A DNA stretch of 64,000 bases from Pelagimonas sp. (GTDB taxonomy: Bacteria; Pseudomonadota; Alphaproteobacteria; Rhodobacterales; Rhodobacteraceae), in the NCBI GenBank assembly GCA_025210455.1, contig JAOARQ010000042.1, positions 1-64,000 on the forward strand, read 5' to 3'. Below the pieces are notes generated by a model. It was not told the origin of the DNA. It did no database searches and saw only the letters and a list, made by a program, of their open reading frames with translations. Both the position numbers and the translations under genes were made by a program. Position 1 is the stretch's first letter, and each line of letters begins with the position of its first letter. Positions 9,101 to 17,420 of the stretch are shown here, in pieces.

Positions 9101-9215
9101 TGATCGCATGGGCGAAACAATCGACTTTGTCAAAGATGATGGGGTGACCCGTGTGACCGCGAAAATCGTCAACCCGGTCTTCTACGATCCGGAAGGAGAG
9201 AAGCAGAATGTCTGA
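6195..9215 (+). CDS. soxA: Sarcosine oxidase, alpha subunit
   Basis: A 1006-residue large subunit, normal length. Residues 1-85 form the 2Fe-2S-like N-terminal domain (no cluster needed), with the conserved FKYHRPRGVVASGAEEPNA. A Rossmann domain begins near 172 (VLVIGGGVAGLQAA) and binds NAD. From about residue 610 to the end is a glycine-cleavage-T-like (aminomethyltransferase) domain that binds tetrahydrofolate, including PRNSLGLLDAS-type sequence and KGFIMIGDETDGTVIPQDLG. A short Ala/Thr/Gln linker near 475-500 is probably flexible. The stop overlaps the soxG start by 8 bases, so the two are translationally coupled. Confidence 0.94.
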   Translation: MSTRLAKQGRLIDRSKKLDFTFDGRSYQGHAGDTLASALLANDQMMVGRSFKYHRPRGVVASGAEEPNALVNLGTGNSHEPNQRATTTELFNGLTSTSQNTWPNLDFDIGAVNGLFGRFLTAGFYYKMFIHPRPFWKHVYEPFIRQSAGLGKAPATEARDPDTYEHFYAFIDVLVIGGGVAGLQAAKAAAETGVKVMLLEQTAHWGGRTPVDGGEIDGQPAQEWIDTTVAALEAMENVTLKLRCMGSGVYDHGYALGYERLTDHAPSIGGPRHRLWRIRAAQIVTTTGAIERPLSFAGNDIPGVMLASAVRDYAVNYGVAVGQKTVVVTNNDDAYRTAIALVEAGVEVPAIIDARRDGGGALAQQARDMGIRVEVDRGIAKVKGGKRVTGVSMCNQQGEGGVLEDIKCDAVAMSGGWSPVVHLWSHCGGKLTWDADQAFFRPDESRAPIGADGNGFVKVAGSANGFMSLAATLSDADRIGKAAAEATGAAPTTSAAPQASAQEEAPITPVWLMPANAHYGLRMKSWLDFQNDVKVSDVQLAAREGYESVEHTKRYTTLGMATDQGKLSNINGLATLSDALGEDIPQVGTTTFRPPYTPISLGSIAGEARGKIFQPIRKTPMHQWHLDRGAAWEPVGHWRRPYCFPQQGESKHDAVTREINATRNSLGLLDASTLGKIIVKGPDAGKFLDMMYTNMMSTLKVGKCRYGLMCTENGFLTDDGVVARIDEETWLCHTTTGGADRIHGHMEEWLQTEWWDWKVYTANVTEQYAQVAVVGPNARKLLEKLGGMDVSKEALPFMEWRDGELGGFPVRAYRISFSGELSYEIAVPAHLGRAFWDRLMQEGAEWNATPYGTEALHVMRAEKGFIMIGDETDGTVIPQDLGLHWALSKKKEDYLGKRAQQRSHMTDPTRWKLVGLETVDGSVLPDGAYAIADGVNANGQKNMQGRVTSTYYSPTLNKGIAMGLVLNGPDRMGETIDFVKDDGVTRVTAKIVNPVFYDPEGEKQNV

Positions 9216-9780
9216 AGCAGTTCTGCCGCTAGGCGGCGTATCGTTTGATGGGCTTGTCAGCGTCGAAGAAACCGGCCCTGTCGGGATGCTGACTCTGCGC
9301 GGGGATCTGTCCTCGGCGGGGTTCCAAAAGGCCATCTGTGATCTGACAGGCACCGGATTTCCGGCGCAGCGCAAAGCCGAAGTCAATGGCGACAAGGCCG
9401 CGCTTTGGATGTCCCCGGACGAATTGCTGGTGCTGGTGCCCTATGCAGACGCGGTGCAATCGGTGGCAACTTTGCGTGCCGCTCTGGCGGATGAGCATCA
9501 CCTGGTTGAAAACGTGTCTGATGCGCGGGCCGTGTTCACACTGAGAGGGGCAGACCTGCGCGACGTGATTGCCAAGATCGCGCCGGTGGATATGTCCGCA
9601 GATGCCATCGGAGCAGGGGACATGCGCCGCACCCGCTTTGCCCAAGTGGCAGCAGGGTTCTGGATGCTGGACAATGAAACAGCACAAGTGGTCTGTTTCC
9701 GATCCGTTGGGGACTATATGTTCGATCTGCTGTGTACAGCCGCAGATCCCGCGGCCAAAGTTGGCTATCATAGCGCGTGA
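9208..9780 (+). CDS. soxG: Sarcosine oxidase, gamma subunit
   Basis: A 190-residue subunit with the SoxG pattern: an early MLTLRGDLS segment, a central GDKAALWMSPDELLVL and a C-terminal RTRFAQVAAGFWMLD plus RSVGDYMFDLL. It completes the alpha-beta-gamma-delta complex. The ATG lies inside the last codons of soxA (ATGTCTGA), so expression is coupled. A strong terminator follows at 9805, ending the operon. Confidence 0.9.
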   Translation: MSEAVLPLGGVSFDGLVSVEETGPVGMLTLRGDLSSAGFQKAICDLTGTGFPAQRKAEVNGDKAALWMSPDELLVLVPYADAVQSVATLRAALADEHHLVENVSDARAVFTLRGADLRDVIAKIAPVDMSADAIGAGDMRRTRFAQVAAGFWMLDNETAQVVCFRSVGDYMFDLLCTAADPAAKVGYHSA

Positions 9781-9804
9781 CGCAACGATAAATTGCACTG
9801 AAAA

Positions 9805-9830
9805 GTCCGGGTCAAATCCCGGGCTTTTTT
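9805..9830 (+). terminator. Terminator of the soxBDAG operon
   Basis: A 7-bp stem (9805-9811 with 9818-9824, one G-U pair), a 6-base loop and six T residues, 25 bases after the soxG stop. Confidence 0.85.
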
Positions 9831-10018
9831 ATTGGCAATATATATTAAGACTTTGCTGCTACCTGTGTCCTGATACACGGCGGTCTTTCGCTCAAAGGGA
9901 TCTGCCTTTTCTATTGAAGTTGCCTCCTGAATGGCGGAACACTCTGACATGAAGGCGGAATAAATGAGCGATGACCGACAATGATCTGCCGGGATACGAA
10001 ATAACAGGATACATTTTT

Positions 10019-10438
10019 ATGAAACGTTTTGCATTGGGATTGGTGGCCGCACTCGGATTTGCGACGGGCGCGCAGGCGGCAACCGTTGGCTATCTTTGCG
10101 ATATGAAGAACTCTGGGAAGCGCAGCTGGATCGCTCAGGAAATCTTTTTTGCCCATAATCAGAAGACAGATGAAATTATCGTCTCGGATGTGGTGATCCT
10201 GAGTTTCAACAACAAGAAACCGATGGTGGCTGAAAAGGTGAAAGAGAATGCCAAGCGCCTGACGTTCAAATGGCGCGTGGACGGTGTTTCCTCATCTGGG
10301 CAGCGGGCCAAACTATTTTATCGCGGGACCTATGTCAAAGCCACAAAAAAGCTGAGTGTCTCCATGTCACCCGGTGGTGGCTATGAGGGGCGGTTTAACC
10401 AGCTGGGAAGCTGTAAGGCCAGTGCGCTGAAAAAGTGA
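10019..10438 (+). CDS. Small exported protein of unknown function
   Basis: A 139-residue protein. The start at 10019 is chosen because AGGA precedes it by 9 bases and a clear Sec signal peptide follows (MKRFALGLVAALGFATGAQA, cleavage after AQA). An upstream in-frame ATG at 9971 would bury this signal. The mature part is about 119 residues, basic, with two cysteines near its ends (YLCDM and GSCKA) that could form one disulphide in the periplasm. No family is recognised. It stands alone between the sox terminator and sodB. Confidence 0.75.
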   Translation: MKRFALGLVAALGFATGAQAATVGYLCDMKNSGKRSWIAQEIFFAHNQKTDEIIVSDVVILSFNNKKPMVAEKVKENAKRLTFKWRVDGVSSSGQRAKLFYRGTYVKATKKLSVSMSPGGGYEGRFNQLGSCKASALKK

Positions 10439-10601
10439 TCTTTGGTTTGGTACGCAGGCCCGCCGCGCAAGCCTGCGCCCTATAAAAGATACATGAATGT
10501 CTTGCCTTTTAACGCTTTTCCGCATGCAAGACCTTGACCTTGCGGGTCTGCCGATACAGGTATGAAGCAACGGTTTACAATCTACCTAAAGGGGTGACCT
10601 C

Positions 10602-11201
10602 ATGGCTTTTGAACTTCCCGATCTTCCGTATGCACATGACGCGCTGGCATCGCACGGCATGAGCCAGGAAACCATGGAATACCATCACGATATCCACCAC
10701 AATGCCTATGTTGTGAATGGCAACAAGCTGATCGAAGGCACCGAGTGGGCGGATAAGTCTCTGGAAGAGATCATCAAAGGCACCTACGACGCTTCGGCGG
10801 TTGCTCAGAACGGTATCTTCAACAACGCGTCTCAGCACTGGAACCACATGCAGTTCTGGGAAATGATGGGCCCGAACAATTCGGCTATGCCGGGTGAGCT
10901 GGAAAAAGCCATCGTTGAGAGCTTTGGCTCGGTTGACGATTTCAAATCGCAGTTCGCTGCGGCGGGCGCAGGTCAGTTCGGTTCGGGCTGGTGCTGGCTG
11001 GTGAAAGACACCGATGGCGGCCTGAAAGTGACCAAGACCGAAAACGGCGTGAACCCGCTGTGCTTTGGTCAGACCGCGCTGCTGGGTTGTGACGTTTGGG
11101 AACACTCCTACTACATCGACTTCCGCAACAAGCGTCCGGCCTATCTGGACAACTTCCTGAACAACCTGGTGAACTGGGAAAACGTGGCATCGCGCTTGTA
11201 A
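10602..11201 (+). CDS. sodB: Superoxide dismutase, Fe/Mn family (Fe type)
   Basis: A 199-residue cytosolic enzyme that dismutates superoxide to O2 and H2O2. Metal ligands visible are His28 (EYHHD), His79 (SQHWN), Asp164 and His168 (DVWEHSYY). AGAGQFGSGWCWL and NNASQHWNHMQFW favour the iron type. The ribosome site AAAGGGGTGA precedes the ATG. The gene is monocistronic, with a strong terminator downstream. Its position next to the H2O2-producing sox operon may be coincidental. Confidence 0.95.
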   Translation: MAFELPDLPYAHDALASHGMSQETMEYHHDIHHNAYVVNGNKLIEGTEWADKSLEEIIKGTYDASAVAQNGIFNNASQHWNHMQFWEMMGPNNSAMPGELEKAIVESFGSVDDFKSQFAAAGAGQFGSGWCWLVKDTDGGLKVTKTENGVNPLCFGQTALLGCDVWEHSYYIDFRNKRPAYLDNFLNNLVNWENVASRL

Positions 11202-11222
11202 TCCGACACCTTTTTGTTTTGA

Positions 11223-11252
11223 AAGGGCGCGGCCACTGGCTGCGCCCTTTTT
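11223..11252 (+). terminator. Terminator of sodB
   Basis: An 8-bp stem (AAGGGCGC at 11223-11230 with GCGCCCTT at 11242-11249), an 11-base loop and a T tract, 20 bases past the sodB stop. Confidence 0.85.
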
Positions 11253-11400
11253 CGTTTTTAATGCAGGGTGTTGGTTACTCTGTTTTGCCTCTGCAATTTG
11301 ACATGTGAACTCGTTCAATAGCCTGCCTTGAAGATCTTGGATACAATCCGCTTGCCCAGACCCGCGCGCTGGCCTAGGGCTGATCTGAAAGCGAGGCAGA

Positions 11401-12315
11401 ATGGATCAACGACAGCGCGGAATATGGGCCATGGTTCTGGCCTGCCTGATCTGGGGCAGCTCTCCGATCTTTTACAAAGCGCTGTCGCATGTGCCACCTG
11501 ACGAAATTCTGGCTCATCGCACGCTGTGGTCTTTTGTGATTTTCGCGGGCGTTCTTGCGGTGCAAAAGCGCCTGCCTGTGTTGCGGGCCGTGCTTTGCAA
11601 TCTACGTCAGATGCGGGTGATTGCTTTTGCGGCGCTGATGATCTCAATCAACTGGTTTTTATTCATCCTGTCGATCCAGATCGAAAAAGCGGTTGAGGCC
11701 TCGCTTGGGTATTACATTTTCCCCTTGGTGGCGGTGCTTTTGGGCGTCGTCAGTTTTGGTGAACGTCTGGGGCGGCTGCAATGGGCCGCAGTGGGGCTGG
11801 CGGGTGCGGCGGTTGTGGTGCTGACCATCGGGCAGGGGGTCGCGCCCTGGATTTCGCTGATACTGGCCGTGACTTTTGGGCTGTACGGGCTGGTCAAGAA
11901 AAAGCTCACGCTTGGGCCGGTGGTGACAGTCACCGCAGAGGTCACTGTGTTGCTTCCTTTTGCGATGTTCTGGCTGGTGCGGCTGCTGTGGCAGGGGGAG
12001 ACTCACTTTACCGATACCCCAGCCACCGCAGTACTGCTGATCAGTTCGGGCATTATCACGGCTCTACCGCTGATTCTGTTTTCGCGCGCAACGCAGCATG
12101 TGCCTTTGGCCACGGTTGGGCTGATCCAATATATCAACCCAACCGGACAGTTTCTGTGTGCGGTGCTGCTGTTTGGCGAACCTTTCTCAGCGGTGCATAG
12201 CGTCACATTTGCCATGATCTGGCTGGCGCTGGCGCTGTATTCCAGCGAGGGGTTTCTTCAGGACAGGGCGCGGCGCAGCAGCGGGATCGCTTCGTCAACG
12301 GATGCAGCGGATTGA
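11401..12315 (+). CDS. rarD: EamA/RarD family permease
   Basis: A 304-residue polytopic membrane protein of the drug/metabolite transporter superfamily, with about ten hydrophobic segments. Starts with the RarD signature region (GIWAMVLACLIWGSSPIFYKAL, then EILAHRTLWS), and the second half has ASLGYYIFPLVAVLLG and LIQYINPTGQF, both typical of RarD. Substrate is unknown; the E. coli name refers to a chloramphenicol-sensitivity phenotype. The 3' end overlaps the convergent LOG gene by 58 bases, so the two transcripts are antisense to each other there. Confidence 0.87.
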   Translation: MDQRQRGIWAMVLACLIWGSSPIFYKALSHVPPDEILAHRTLWSFVIFAGVLAVQKRLPVLRAVLCNLRQMRVIAFAALMISINWFLFILSIQIEKAVEASLGYYIFPLVAVLLGVVSFGERLGRLQWAAVGLAGAAVVVLTIGQGVAPWISLILAVTFGLYGLVKKKLTLGPVVTVTAEVTVLLPFAMFWLVRLLWQGETHFTDTPATAVLLISSGIITALPLILFSRATQHVPLATVGLIQYINPTGQFLCAVLLFGEPFSAVHSVTFAMIWLALALYSSEGFLQDRARRSSGIASSTDAAD

Positions 12316-12806
12316 ACAAAATCCAGCAATGAGGCATCGGCAAAACCGTGATCGACCACATGATCCAGCAGCCCGCGCAGAGGCCCCCAATAGCCCAGCA
12401 CATCCAACAGGATAATCGGTTTGTCATGCAGGCCCAGCTGCCGCCATGTGAGCACTTCAAAGAACTCATCCAGTGATCCCGGCCCACCGGGCATCACCAC
12501 CACCGCGTCCGCATTCATCAACATGACCTTTTTGCGCTCATGCATGGTTTCGGTGACAATAAAGGTGGTGAGATCGGTCTTGCCCACTTCACGGCGTTTC
12601 AGATGGTCGGGGATCACGCCAAAGGTCTCGCCCCCGGCTTGCTGAGCCGCGCGGGCGACATCCCCCATCAGCCCCACATCCCCCGCGCCGTAAACCAGCC
12701 GCCAGCCTTCCTGTGCGATGGCGCCGCCCATGGCAGTGGCCTGATCAGAATAGGCGCTTTGGGTTCCATGGCGTGAGCCACAATAGACACATATCGATTT
12801 TGTCAT
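12258..12806 (-). CDS. LOG family protein (TIGR00730), cytokinin riboside monophosphate hydrolase-like
   Basis: A 182-residue protein of the lysine-decarboxylase-like/LOG family, members of which hydrolyse nucleoside 5'-monophosphates to base and ribose 5-phosphate. Start at 12806 gives the canonical N-terminus MTKSICVYCGSRHG; an in-frame TTG at 12866 is less likely. The active-site motif appears as PGGPGSLDEFFEVLTWRQLG, with Ser where many members have Thr (PGGxGTxxE). RKKVMLMNADA is conserved. It overlaps the 3' end of rarD on the opposite strand. Confidence 0.88.
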   Translation of the reverse strand: MTKSICVYCGSRHGTQSAYSDQATAMGGAIAQEGWRLVYGAGDVGLMGDVARAAQQAGGETFGVIPDHLKRREVGKTDLTTFIVTETMHERKKVMLMNADAVVVMPGGPGSLDEFFEVLTWRQLGLHDKPIILLDVLGYWGPLRGLLDHVVDHGFADASLLDFVQSAASVDEAIPLLRRALS

Positions 12807-12927
12807 GAGGTAAGAGCCGTTTATGAGTGGAAATCCGCTTATAGCCTTTGTTAACTTGTCGTCCAAACGGGCTCAACCGTGTTGCGACCTGCTGGGGGGC
12901 AGGCAGCACCTGCAATGAAAGGCTGCC

Positions 12928-14631
12928 ATGAGCAAACTTGGAACATATACCGCCACCGGCGTTGTCAGCACCGCGGTGGCAATTGGTCTGGCGATTCTGA
13001 CCGGCTTTCTGGATCTGGGGCAGGAGACGGCGCAAGATCCGCAGCCCAAGCCTGAGCAAAAAGCGCAGACAGCGCCCCAGCCTGAACCGGTGCAAGAGAT
13101 CCCTGTGGATCAGGCCCAGCCCGAGGTGGCTGCTTTGCCGCAGGCTGACCCTGAGCCCGAGCCCAGACCAGAGCCGCAGCCAGAAGCACCTGACGTCACC
13201 GCAACGCCAGAGCCAGCTTCCGAACCAGCGCCAAAACCAGAGGTGGCCGAGGCCCCCAAAGCCGCGCCCGAAGAGGCTACCACAGCGCCTGAAACGGCGA
13301 TTGCTGAAATCGAACAGCCAGAAGAGCCAGCGAATAAACCGGTTGAGGAACAGCCCGCGCCAGCAATCGCTGAGACAGAGCAACCGGCTCAGGTGGAAAC
13401 TGAAGAGCCTGCGGTTGTGGTTATGCCCGATGAGCAACCCGCAACAAATGAGGTGGCCATACAGGAGCCGCAGCCCGAGGTTGAAACCGCCGCAGCAGAG
13501 CCAGAACCAGTTGCTCCAGAAGCCTCTCAAGAGGCGAGTGAAACGCAGCGAGCCCCGGAAGACATCGCGGCCCTGCCAGCGCCCCCTGAGGCCCCGGCAC
13601 AGCCCAAGACCTCTGTCGAAGATCCTGCGCCAGTGCTCAAAGCTCCGCATTTCGATCTGGTGCGCGCCGACAAAGACGGCAGTGTTCTGGTGGCAGGTGT
13701 CGCGCAGCCCGGCGGACAGATCGAGGTGCTGGTGAACGGCAGCGCCGAGACTGAAACTCTGGTGGGACGGGATGGCAAGTTTGTTGCTTTCCTCGATCTT
13801 TATGGGCGCACCACCCCCTCTGTTTTGACACTGCGACTGCAAGTTGGCGATCAGACCGTGCTGTCAGAGGAAGAAGTTATTATCGCTCCGGTGCTGGTGG
13901 CACAGGCAGATCCCCAGCCCGATCCGACGCCCGAACCCGCCCCAGAGCCTGCGCCCGAACCAGCACCTGTGGCGGTCACAGAAACTGCCGATGCTGATCC
14001 TGCGCCTGAAACCAAGATCCCGCCAGCGGAAGATATCGCCGCCGCAGATCCTACGCCGGACCCAGTGCCTGAACCCAAGCCAGAGCCTCAGCCCGAAGTG
14101 GTGGCGCAGGCCCCAACCATCCTGAAGTCCACCGCAGAAGGGGTCGAAGTGCTAAACACGACCCCGTTGCCGAAAGGGCAGGTGGCGTTGGATGCGATCA
14201 GCTATGATGCTGAGGGGGATGTGCAACTCTCTGGTCGCGGTACCGACGATGCGCAACTCCAAGTCTATCTGGACAACGCGCCTGTGGTCAGCACGCAGGT
14301 GCAAGAGGGGGGCGCTTGGAACACTGTGCTGCCTGATGTGGACAGCGGCACCTATACGCTGCGGGTTGATCAGGTGGATGATCAGGGCAAGGTCACCGCC
14401 CGCGTCGAAAGCCCTTTCCTGCGCGAAAGCGCCGAGGCGCTGGCCAAGGTGGAAGATCAGACACAGGCGGTGTCCGTCACTGTTCAGCCGGGGCATTCGC
14501 TCTGGGCGATTTCGCGTGAACGCTATGGCGACGGGCTGCAATATGTAAAGATCTATCAGGCCAACCGCGATCTGATCCGCAACCCGGATCTGATCTATCC
14601 CGGTCAGGTTTTCGCCTTCCCAGAGGAATAG
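12928..14631 (+). CDS. LysM-domain cell-envelope protein with Pro/Glu-rich linkers
   Basis: A 567-residue protein. Residues 8-28 form one N-terminal transmembrane helix. Residues 30-230 are extremely rich in Pro, Glu, Ala and Gln (PEPEPRPEPQPE-type). An Ig-like or bacterial adhesin-like beta domain lies at about 235-320, a second Pro/Glu linker at 325-400, a second beta domain at 410-505, and a C-terminal LysM at about 517-566 (VQPGHSLWAISRERYGDG, ending LIYPGQVF). LysM binds peptidoglycan, so the protein probably spans from inner membrane to the wall, the linkers acting as spacers. No enzymatic domain is seen. It is divergent from the LOG gene. Confidence 0.85.
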   Translation: MSKLGTYTATGVVSTAVAIGLAILTGFLDLGQETAQDPQPKPEQKAQTAPQPEPVQEIPVDQAQPEVAALPQADPEPEPRPEPQPEAPDVTATPEPASEPAPKPEVAEAPKAAPEEATTAPETAIAEIEQPEEPANKPVEEQPAPAIAETEQPAQVETEEPAVVVMPDEQPATNEVAIQEPQPEVETAAAEPEPVAPEASQEASETQRAPEDIAALPAPPEAPAQPKTSVEDPAPVLKAPHFDLVRADKDGSVLVAGVAQPGGQIEVLVNGSAETETLVGRDGKFVAFLDLYGRTTPSVLTLRLQVGDQTVLSEEEVIIAPVLVAQADPQPDPTPEPAPEPAPEPAPVAVTETADADPAPETKIPPAEDIAAADPTPDPVPEPKPEPQPEVVAQAPTILKSTAEGVEVLNTTPLPKGQVALDAISYDAEGDVQLSGRGTDDAQLQVYLDNAPVVSTQVQEGGAWNTVLPDVDSGTYTLRVDQVDDQGKVTARVESPFLRESAEALAKVEDQTQAVSVTVQPGHSLWAISRERYGDGLQYVKIYQANRDLIRNPDLIYPGQVFAFPEE

Positions 14632-14674
14632 TCCCGCAGGGGGCGAAACGCCACAAGGCGAGGAAAGCCCGCAA

Positions 14675-14700
14675 GGGCTTGAAAAGCCCCTCTGGTTTTT
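14675..14700 (+). terminator. Possible terminator after the LysM gene
   Basis: A 6-bp stem (GGGCTT at 14675-14680 with AAGCCC at 14684-14689), a 3-base loop, then CTCTGG and five T residues. Weak because the T-run is displaced from the stem. Confidence 0.4.
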
Positions 14701-14748
14701 GCCTCAGACACATCTTAGATCGGATATCTCATGCGCAGGGGAAGCTCT

Positions 14749-16557
14749 ATGCCACCAGAACTGAGTGATGAAGATATCGCCCGTCAGGAACGCCGCTCGG
14801 GCTGGCGCACCGTTCGGCGGGTGGGGCCCTATCTGTGGCCTGATGGCGTGGCCTGGGTCAAACGCCGGGTGGTGATTGCCCTGTGTTTTCTGGTGCTGGC
14901 CAAGCTGGTGGCGGTCTTCACGCCGCTTTTGTACAAACAGGCGGTCGATAGCCTCTCTGGCGAGGTTTCCGATCTGACGCTAGGGGCGGTGGGGCTGACA
15001 CTGGCCTATGGGCTGTCGCGCCTGATGACCGTTGGGTTTCAGCAATTGCGTGATGCGGTCTTTGCCCGTGTGGCCCAACGCGCGCTGCGCACACTCGCGC
15101 TTGAGACCTTCACCCATATTCACCGCCTGTCGATGCGCTATCACATCACCCGTAAAACCGGTGGCCTGTCGCGGATCATTGAACGCGGTGTCAAAGGCGT
15201 CGAGTTCCTCTTGCGGTTTTTGCTTTTCAGCATCGGCCCACTGGTGTTGGAGCTGCTATTGATCGCGGCGGTGCTGTTTTTCCTCTTTGACGTCTGGTAT
15301 CTGGCGGTGGTTGTCGGGGTAATCTCGCTGTATGTGCTGTTCACATTCAAAGTCACCGAATGGCGGGTGAAACTGCGCCGCGAGATGAACAGACAGGATA
15401 CCGACGCCAATCAAAAGGCGATCGACAGCCTGCTGAACTTTGAAACCGTGAAATATTTCGGTGCCGAATCCCGCGAAGCGGCACGCTATGACGTGGCGAT
15501 GAAGGCCTATGAGGCCGCCGCTATCCGCACCTCGACTTCGCTGGCGGGGCTGAACTTTGGCCAGTCGCTGATTATCACATCGGGCCTTGTGGCGGTGATG
15601 GTCATGGCCGCACTTGGGGTGGAACGTGGGGATCTGACTGTAGGCGATTTTGTCATGGTCAATGCTTATATGATCCAGATCACCATGCCGCTGAACTTTC
15701 TGGGCACGGTCTATCGTGAAATCCGACAGTCGCTGGTGGATATGGGGGAAATGTTCGATCTGCTGGAACAGCCCCGTGATGTGGATGACAAACCGGGGGC
15801 CCCTGATTTGACGGTCAAAGGTGGAGCGGTGTCCTTCCGCGATATCGGCTTTGGCTATGAGGCTGAGCGCCCGATTTTGAACGGGGTCAGCATTGATGTG
15901 GCCGCAGGCGAAAGCGTGGCATTGGTGGGGCCGTCCGGCTCTGGCAAATCCACCATCGGGCGGCTGCTGTTCCGTTTTTACGATGTGGAAAGTGGGGCGG
16001 TGCGAATAGACGGTCAGGATGTGCGCGACGTCACCCAGGACAGTCTGCATGCCGCCATTGGTGTGGTGCCGCAGGACACGGTGCTGTTCAACGATACCAT
16101 CCGCTATAACATTGCCTATGGTCGCGAAGGGGCCAGCGAAGAGCAGATCATTGCGGCGGCCAAATCCGCCCAGATCCATGATTTTATCACCGCGCTGCCT
16201 GATGGCTATGACACGCAGGTAGGGGAACGCGGGCTCAAGCTGTCGGGCGGCGAAAAACAGCGGGTCGGCATCGCCCGCACCCTGTTGAAAGATCCGCCTA
16301 TCCTGCTGCTGGACGAAGCCACCTCGGCGCTGGACACCGAGACCGAGGCGTCAATTCAAGAGGCCTTGAAACGCGCTGGTGAAGGTCGCACCGTGATCAC
16401 CATTGCACACCGCTTGTCGACCATCGCTGATGCGGATCGGATTGTGGTTTTGCAAGATGGTCATGTGATCGAAGAAGGCACACATGATGCGCTTTTGGCA
16501 GAGGGTGGAAAATACGCTGCGCTCTGGCATCGCCAGCAGGTCGAAGAGGAAGGCTGA
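14749..16557 (+). CDS. ABC exporter, Atm1/HMT type (fused permease-ATPase)
   Basis: A 602-residue half-transporter. Start at 14749 is preferred because AGGGGAAG sits 5 bases upstream; an ATG at 14731 is the alternative. Membrane domain is about residues 30-320 (six helices), including NFETVKYFGAESREAARYD, which is typical of the Atm1 subgroup. Nucleotide-binding domain has Walker A GPSGSGKST, signature LSGGEKQR, Walker B ILLLDEATSALD and the switch His (TIAHRLS). Atm1-like proteins export glutathione or glutathione-metal/polysulphide conjugates. The substrate here is inferred from family only. Confidence 0.9.
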   Translation: MPPELSDEDIARQERRSGWRTVRRVGPYLWPDGVAWVKRRVVIALCFLVLAKLVAVFTPLLYKQAVDSLSGEVSDLTLGAVGLTLAYGLSRLMTVGFQQLRDAVFARVAQRALRTLALETFTHIHRLSMRYHITRKTGGLSRIIERGVKGVEFLLRFLLFSIGPLVLELLLIAAVLFFLFDVWYLAVVVGVISLYVLFTFKVTEWRVKLRREMNRQDTDANQKAIDSLLNFETVKYFGAESREAARYDVAMKAYEAAAIRTSTSLAGLNFGQSLIITSGLVAVMVMAALGVERGDLTVGDFVMVNAYMIQITMPLNFLGTVYREIRQSLVDMGEMFDLLEQPRDVDDKPGAPDLTVKGGAVSFRDIGFGYEAERPILNGVSIDVAAGESVALVGPSGSGKSTIGRLLFRFYDVESGAVRIDGQDVRDVTQDSLHAAIGVVPQDTVLFNDTIRYNIAYGREGASEEQIIAAAKSAQIHDFITALPDGYDTQVGERGLKLSGGEKQRVGIARTLLKDPPILLLDEATSALDTETEASIQEALKRAGEGRTVITIAHRLSTIADADRIVVLQDGHVIEEGTHDALLAEGGKYAALWHRQQVEEEG

Positions 16558-16568
16558 CCTGTGCATCT

Positions 16569-16607
16569 GCGCAGGGTGACCCTGCGCCCCACGGGTTTTT
16601 CTTGTGG
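16569..16607 (+). terminator. Terminator of the Atm1-type exporter gene
   Basis: A perfect 8-bp stem (GCGCAGGG at 16569-16576 with CCCTGCGC at 16580-16587) with a 3-base loop, followed after CCCACGGG by TTTTTCTT, just past the stop. Confidence 0.55.
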
Positions 16608-16649
16608 AAAATCTTCGTTAGGGTCAGGCAACACAGACCGGAGACACAT

Positions 16650-17405
16650 ATGACGCGCCCCATTGTTGGTATCATTGGCAACCATTACCTGCTGAATGAC
16701 AACTACCCGACCCATGCGGGTGGGACGATGAACTCAGAAGCGATCGCGGGCGTCGCCAAATGTATGCCGCTGGTGATCCCATCTGATCCGCGCTTTGTCA
16801 CGGTCGAAGAATTGCTGGAAACCTGTGATGGGTTCCTGTTGACCGGTGGTCGCCCCAATGTACACCCCGAAGAATATGGCGAATCCTACACAGAGGCGCA
16901 TGGCGATATGGATCGCGCGCGCGATGCGATCACATTGCCTTTGGTGCGTGCCTGCGTAGAACGCGGCCAGCCTTTCATCGGCATCTGCCGTGGATTCCAA
17001 GAGGTCAATGTGGCCATGGGGGGATCGCTTTACCCGGAAATCCGAGATCTGCCGGGGCGGATGAACCACCGCATGCCGCCCGATGGCACATTGGAAGAAA
17101 AATTTGCGCTGCGCCATGTGGTCAACCTGACCGAAGACGGGCCGTTCCACCATTTGTTTGGATCAAATGAGGTGATGACAAATACGCTGCACGGGCAGGG
17201 CATCAAACGCCCCGGTGCGCGGGTGGTGATTGACGGTCATGCCCCGGATGGCACACCCGAAGCGATTTATATCAAAGATGCACCGGGCTTTACCCTGTCG
17301 GTACAATGGCACCCGGAATGGGACGCGGCCAATGATCCGGTCTCGCGCCCCCTGTTCGAAGCCTTTGGTCAGGCTGTTCACGCCTGGAAGGCTGCGCGCC
17401 AATAG
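16650..17405 (+). CDS. Class I glutamine amidotransferase, gamma-glutamyl-GABA hydrolase (PuuD-like) family
   Basis: A 251-residue peptidase C26-type hydrolase. The start at 16650 has GGAG upstream; an in-frame ATG at 16602 lacks it. The nucleophile is in PFIGICRGFQEVNVAMGG, the catalytic His-Glu in SVQWHPEWD, and LLTGGRPNVHPEEYG is the usual substrate-side loop. PuuD hydrolyses gamma-glutamyl-GABA in putrescine breakdown, but related enzymes act on other gamma-glutamyl compounds, and no puuA/B/C genes are near. Substrate is therefore open. Confidence 0.88.
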   Translation: MTRPIVGIIGNHYLLNDNYPTHAGGTMNSEAIAGVAKCMPLVIPSDPRFVTVEELLETCDGFLLTGGRPNVHPEEYGESYTEAHGDMDRARDAITLPLVRACVERGQPFIGICRGFQEVNVAMGGSLYPEIRDLPGRMNHRMPPDGTLEEKFALRHVVNLTEDGPFHHLFGSNEVMTNTLHGQGIKRPGARVVIDGHAPDGTPEAIYIKDAPGFTLSVQWHPEWDAANDPVSRPLFEAFGQAVHAWKAARQ

Positions 17406-17420
17406 TTTCGGGGACGACTC

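Noticed and set aside
7800-9395. Minus-strand frame of 531 codons opposite soxA
   Set aside because: It is antisense to the well-supported GCV-T domain of soxA; no ribosome site or recognisable product.
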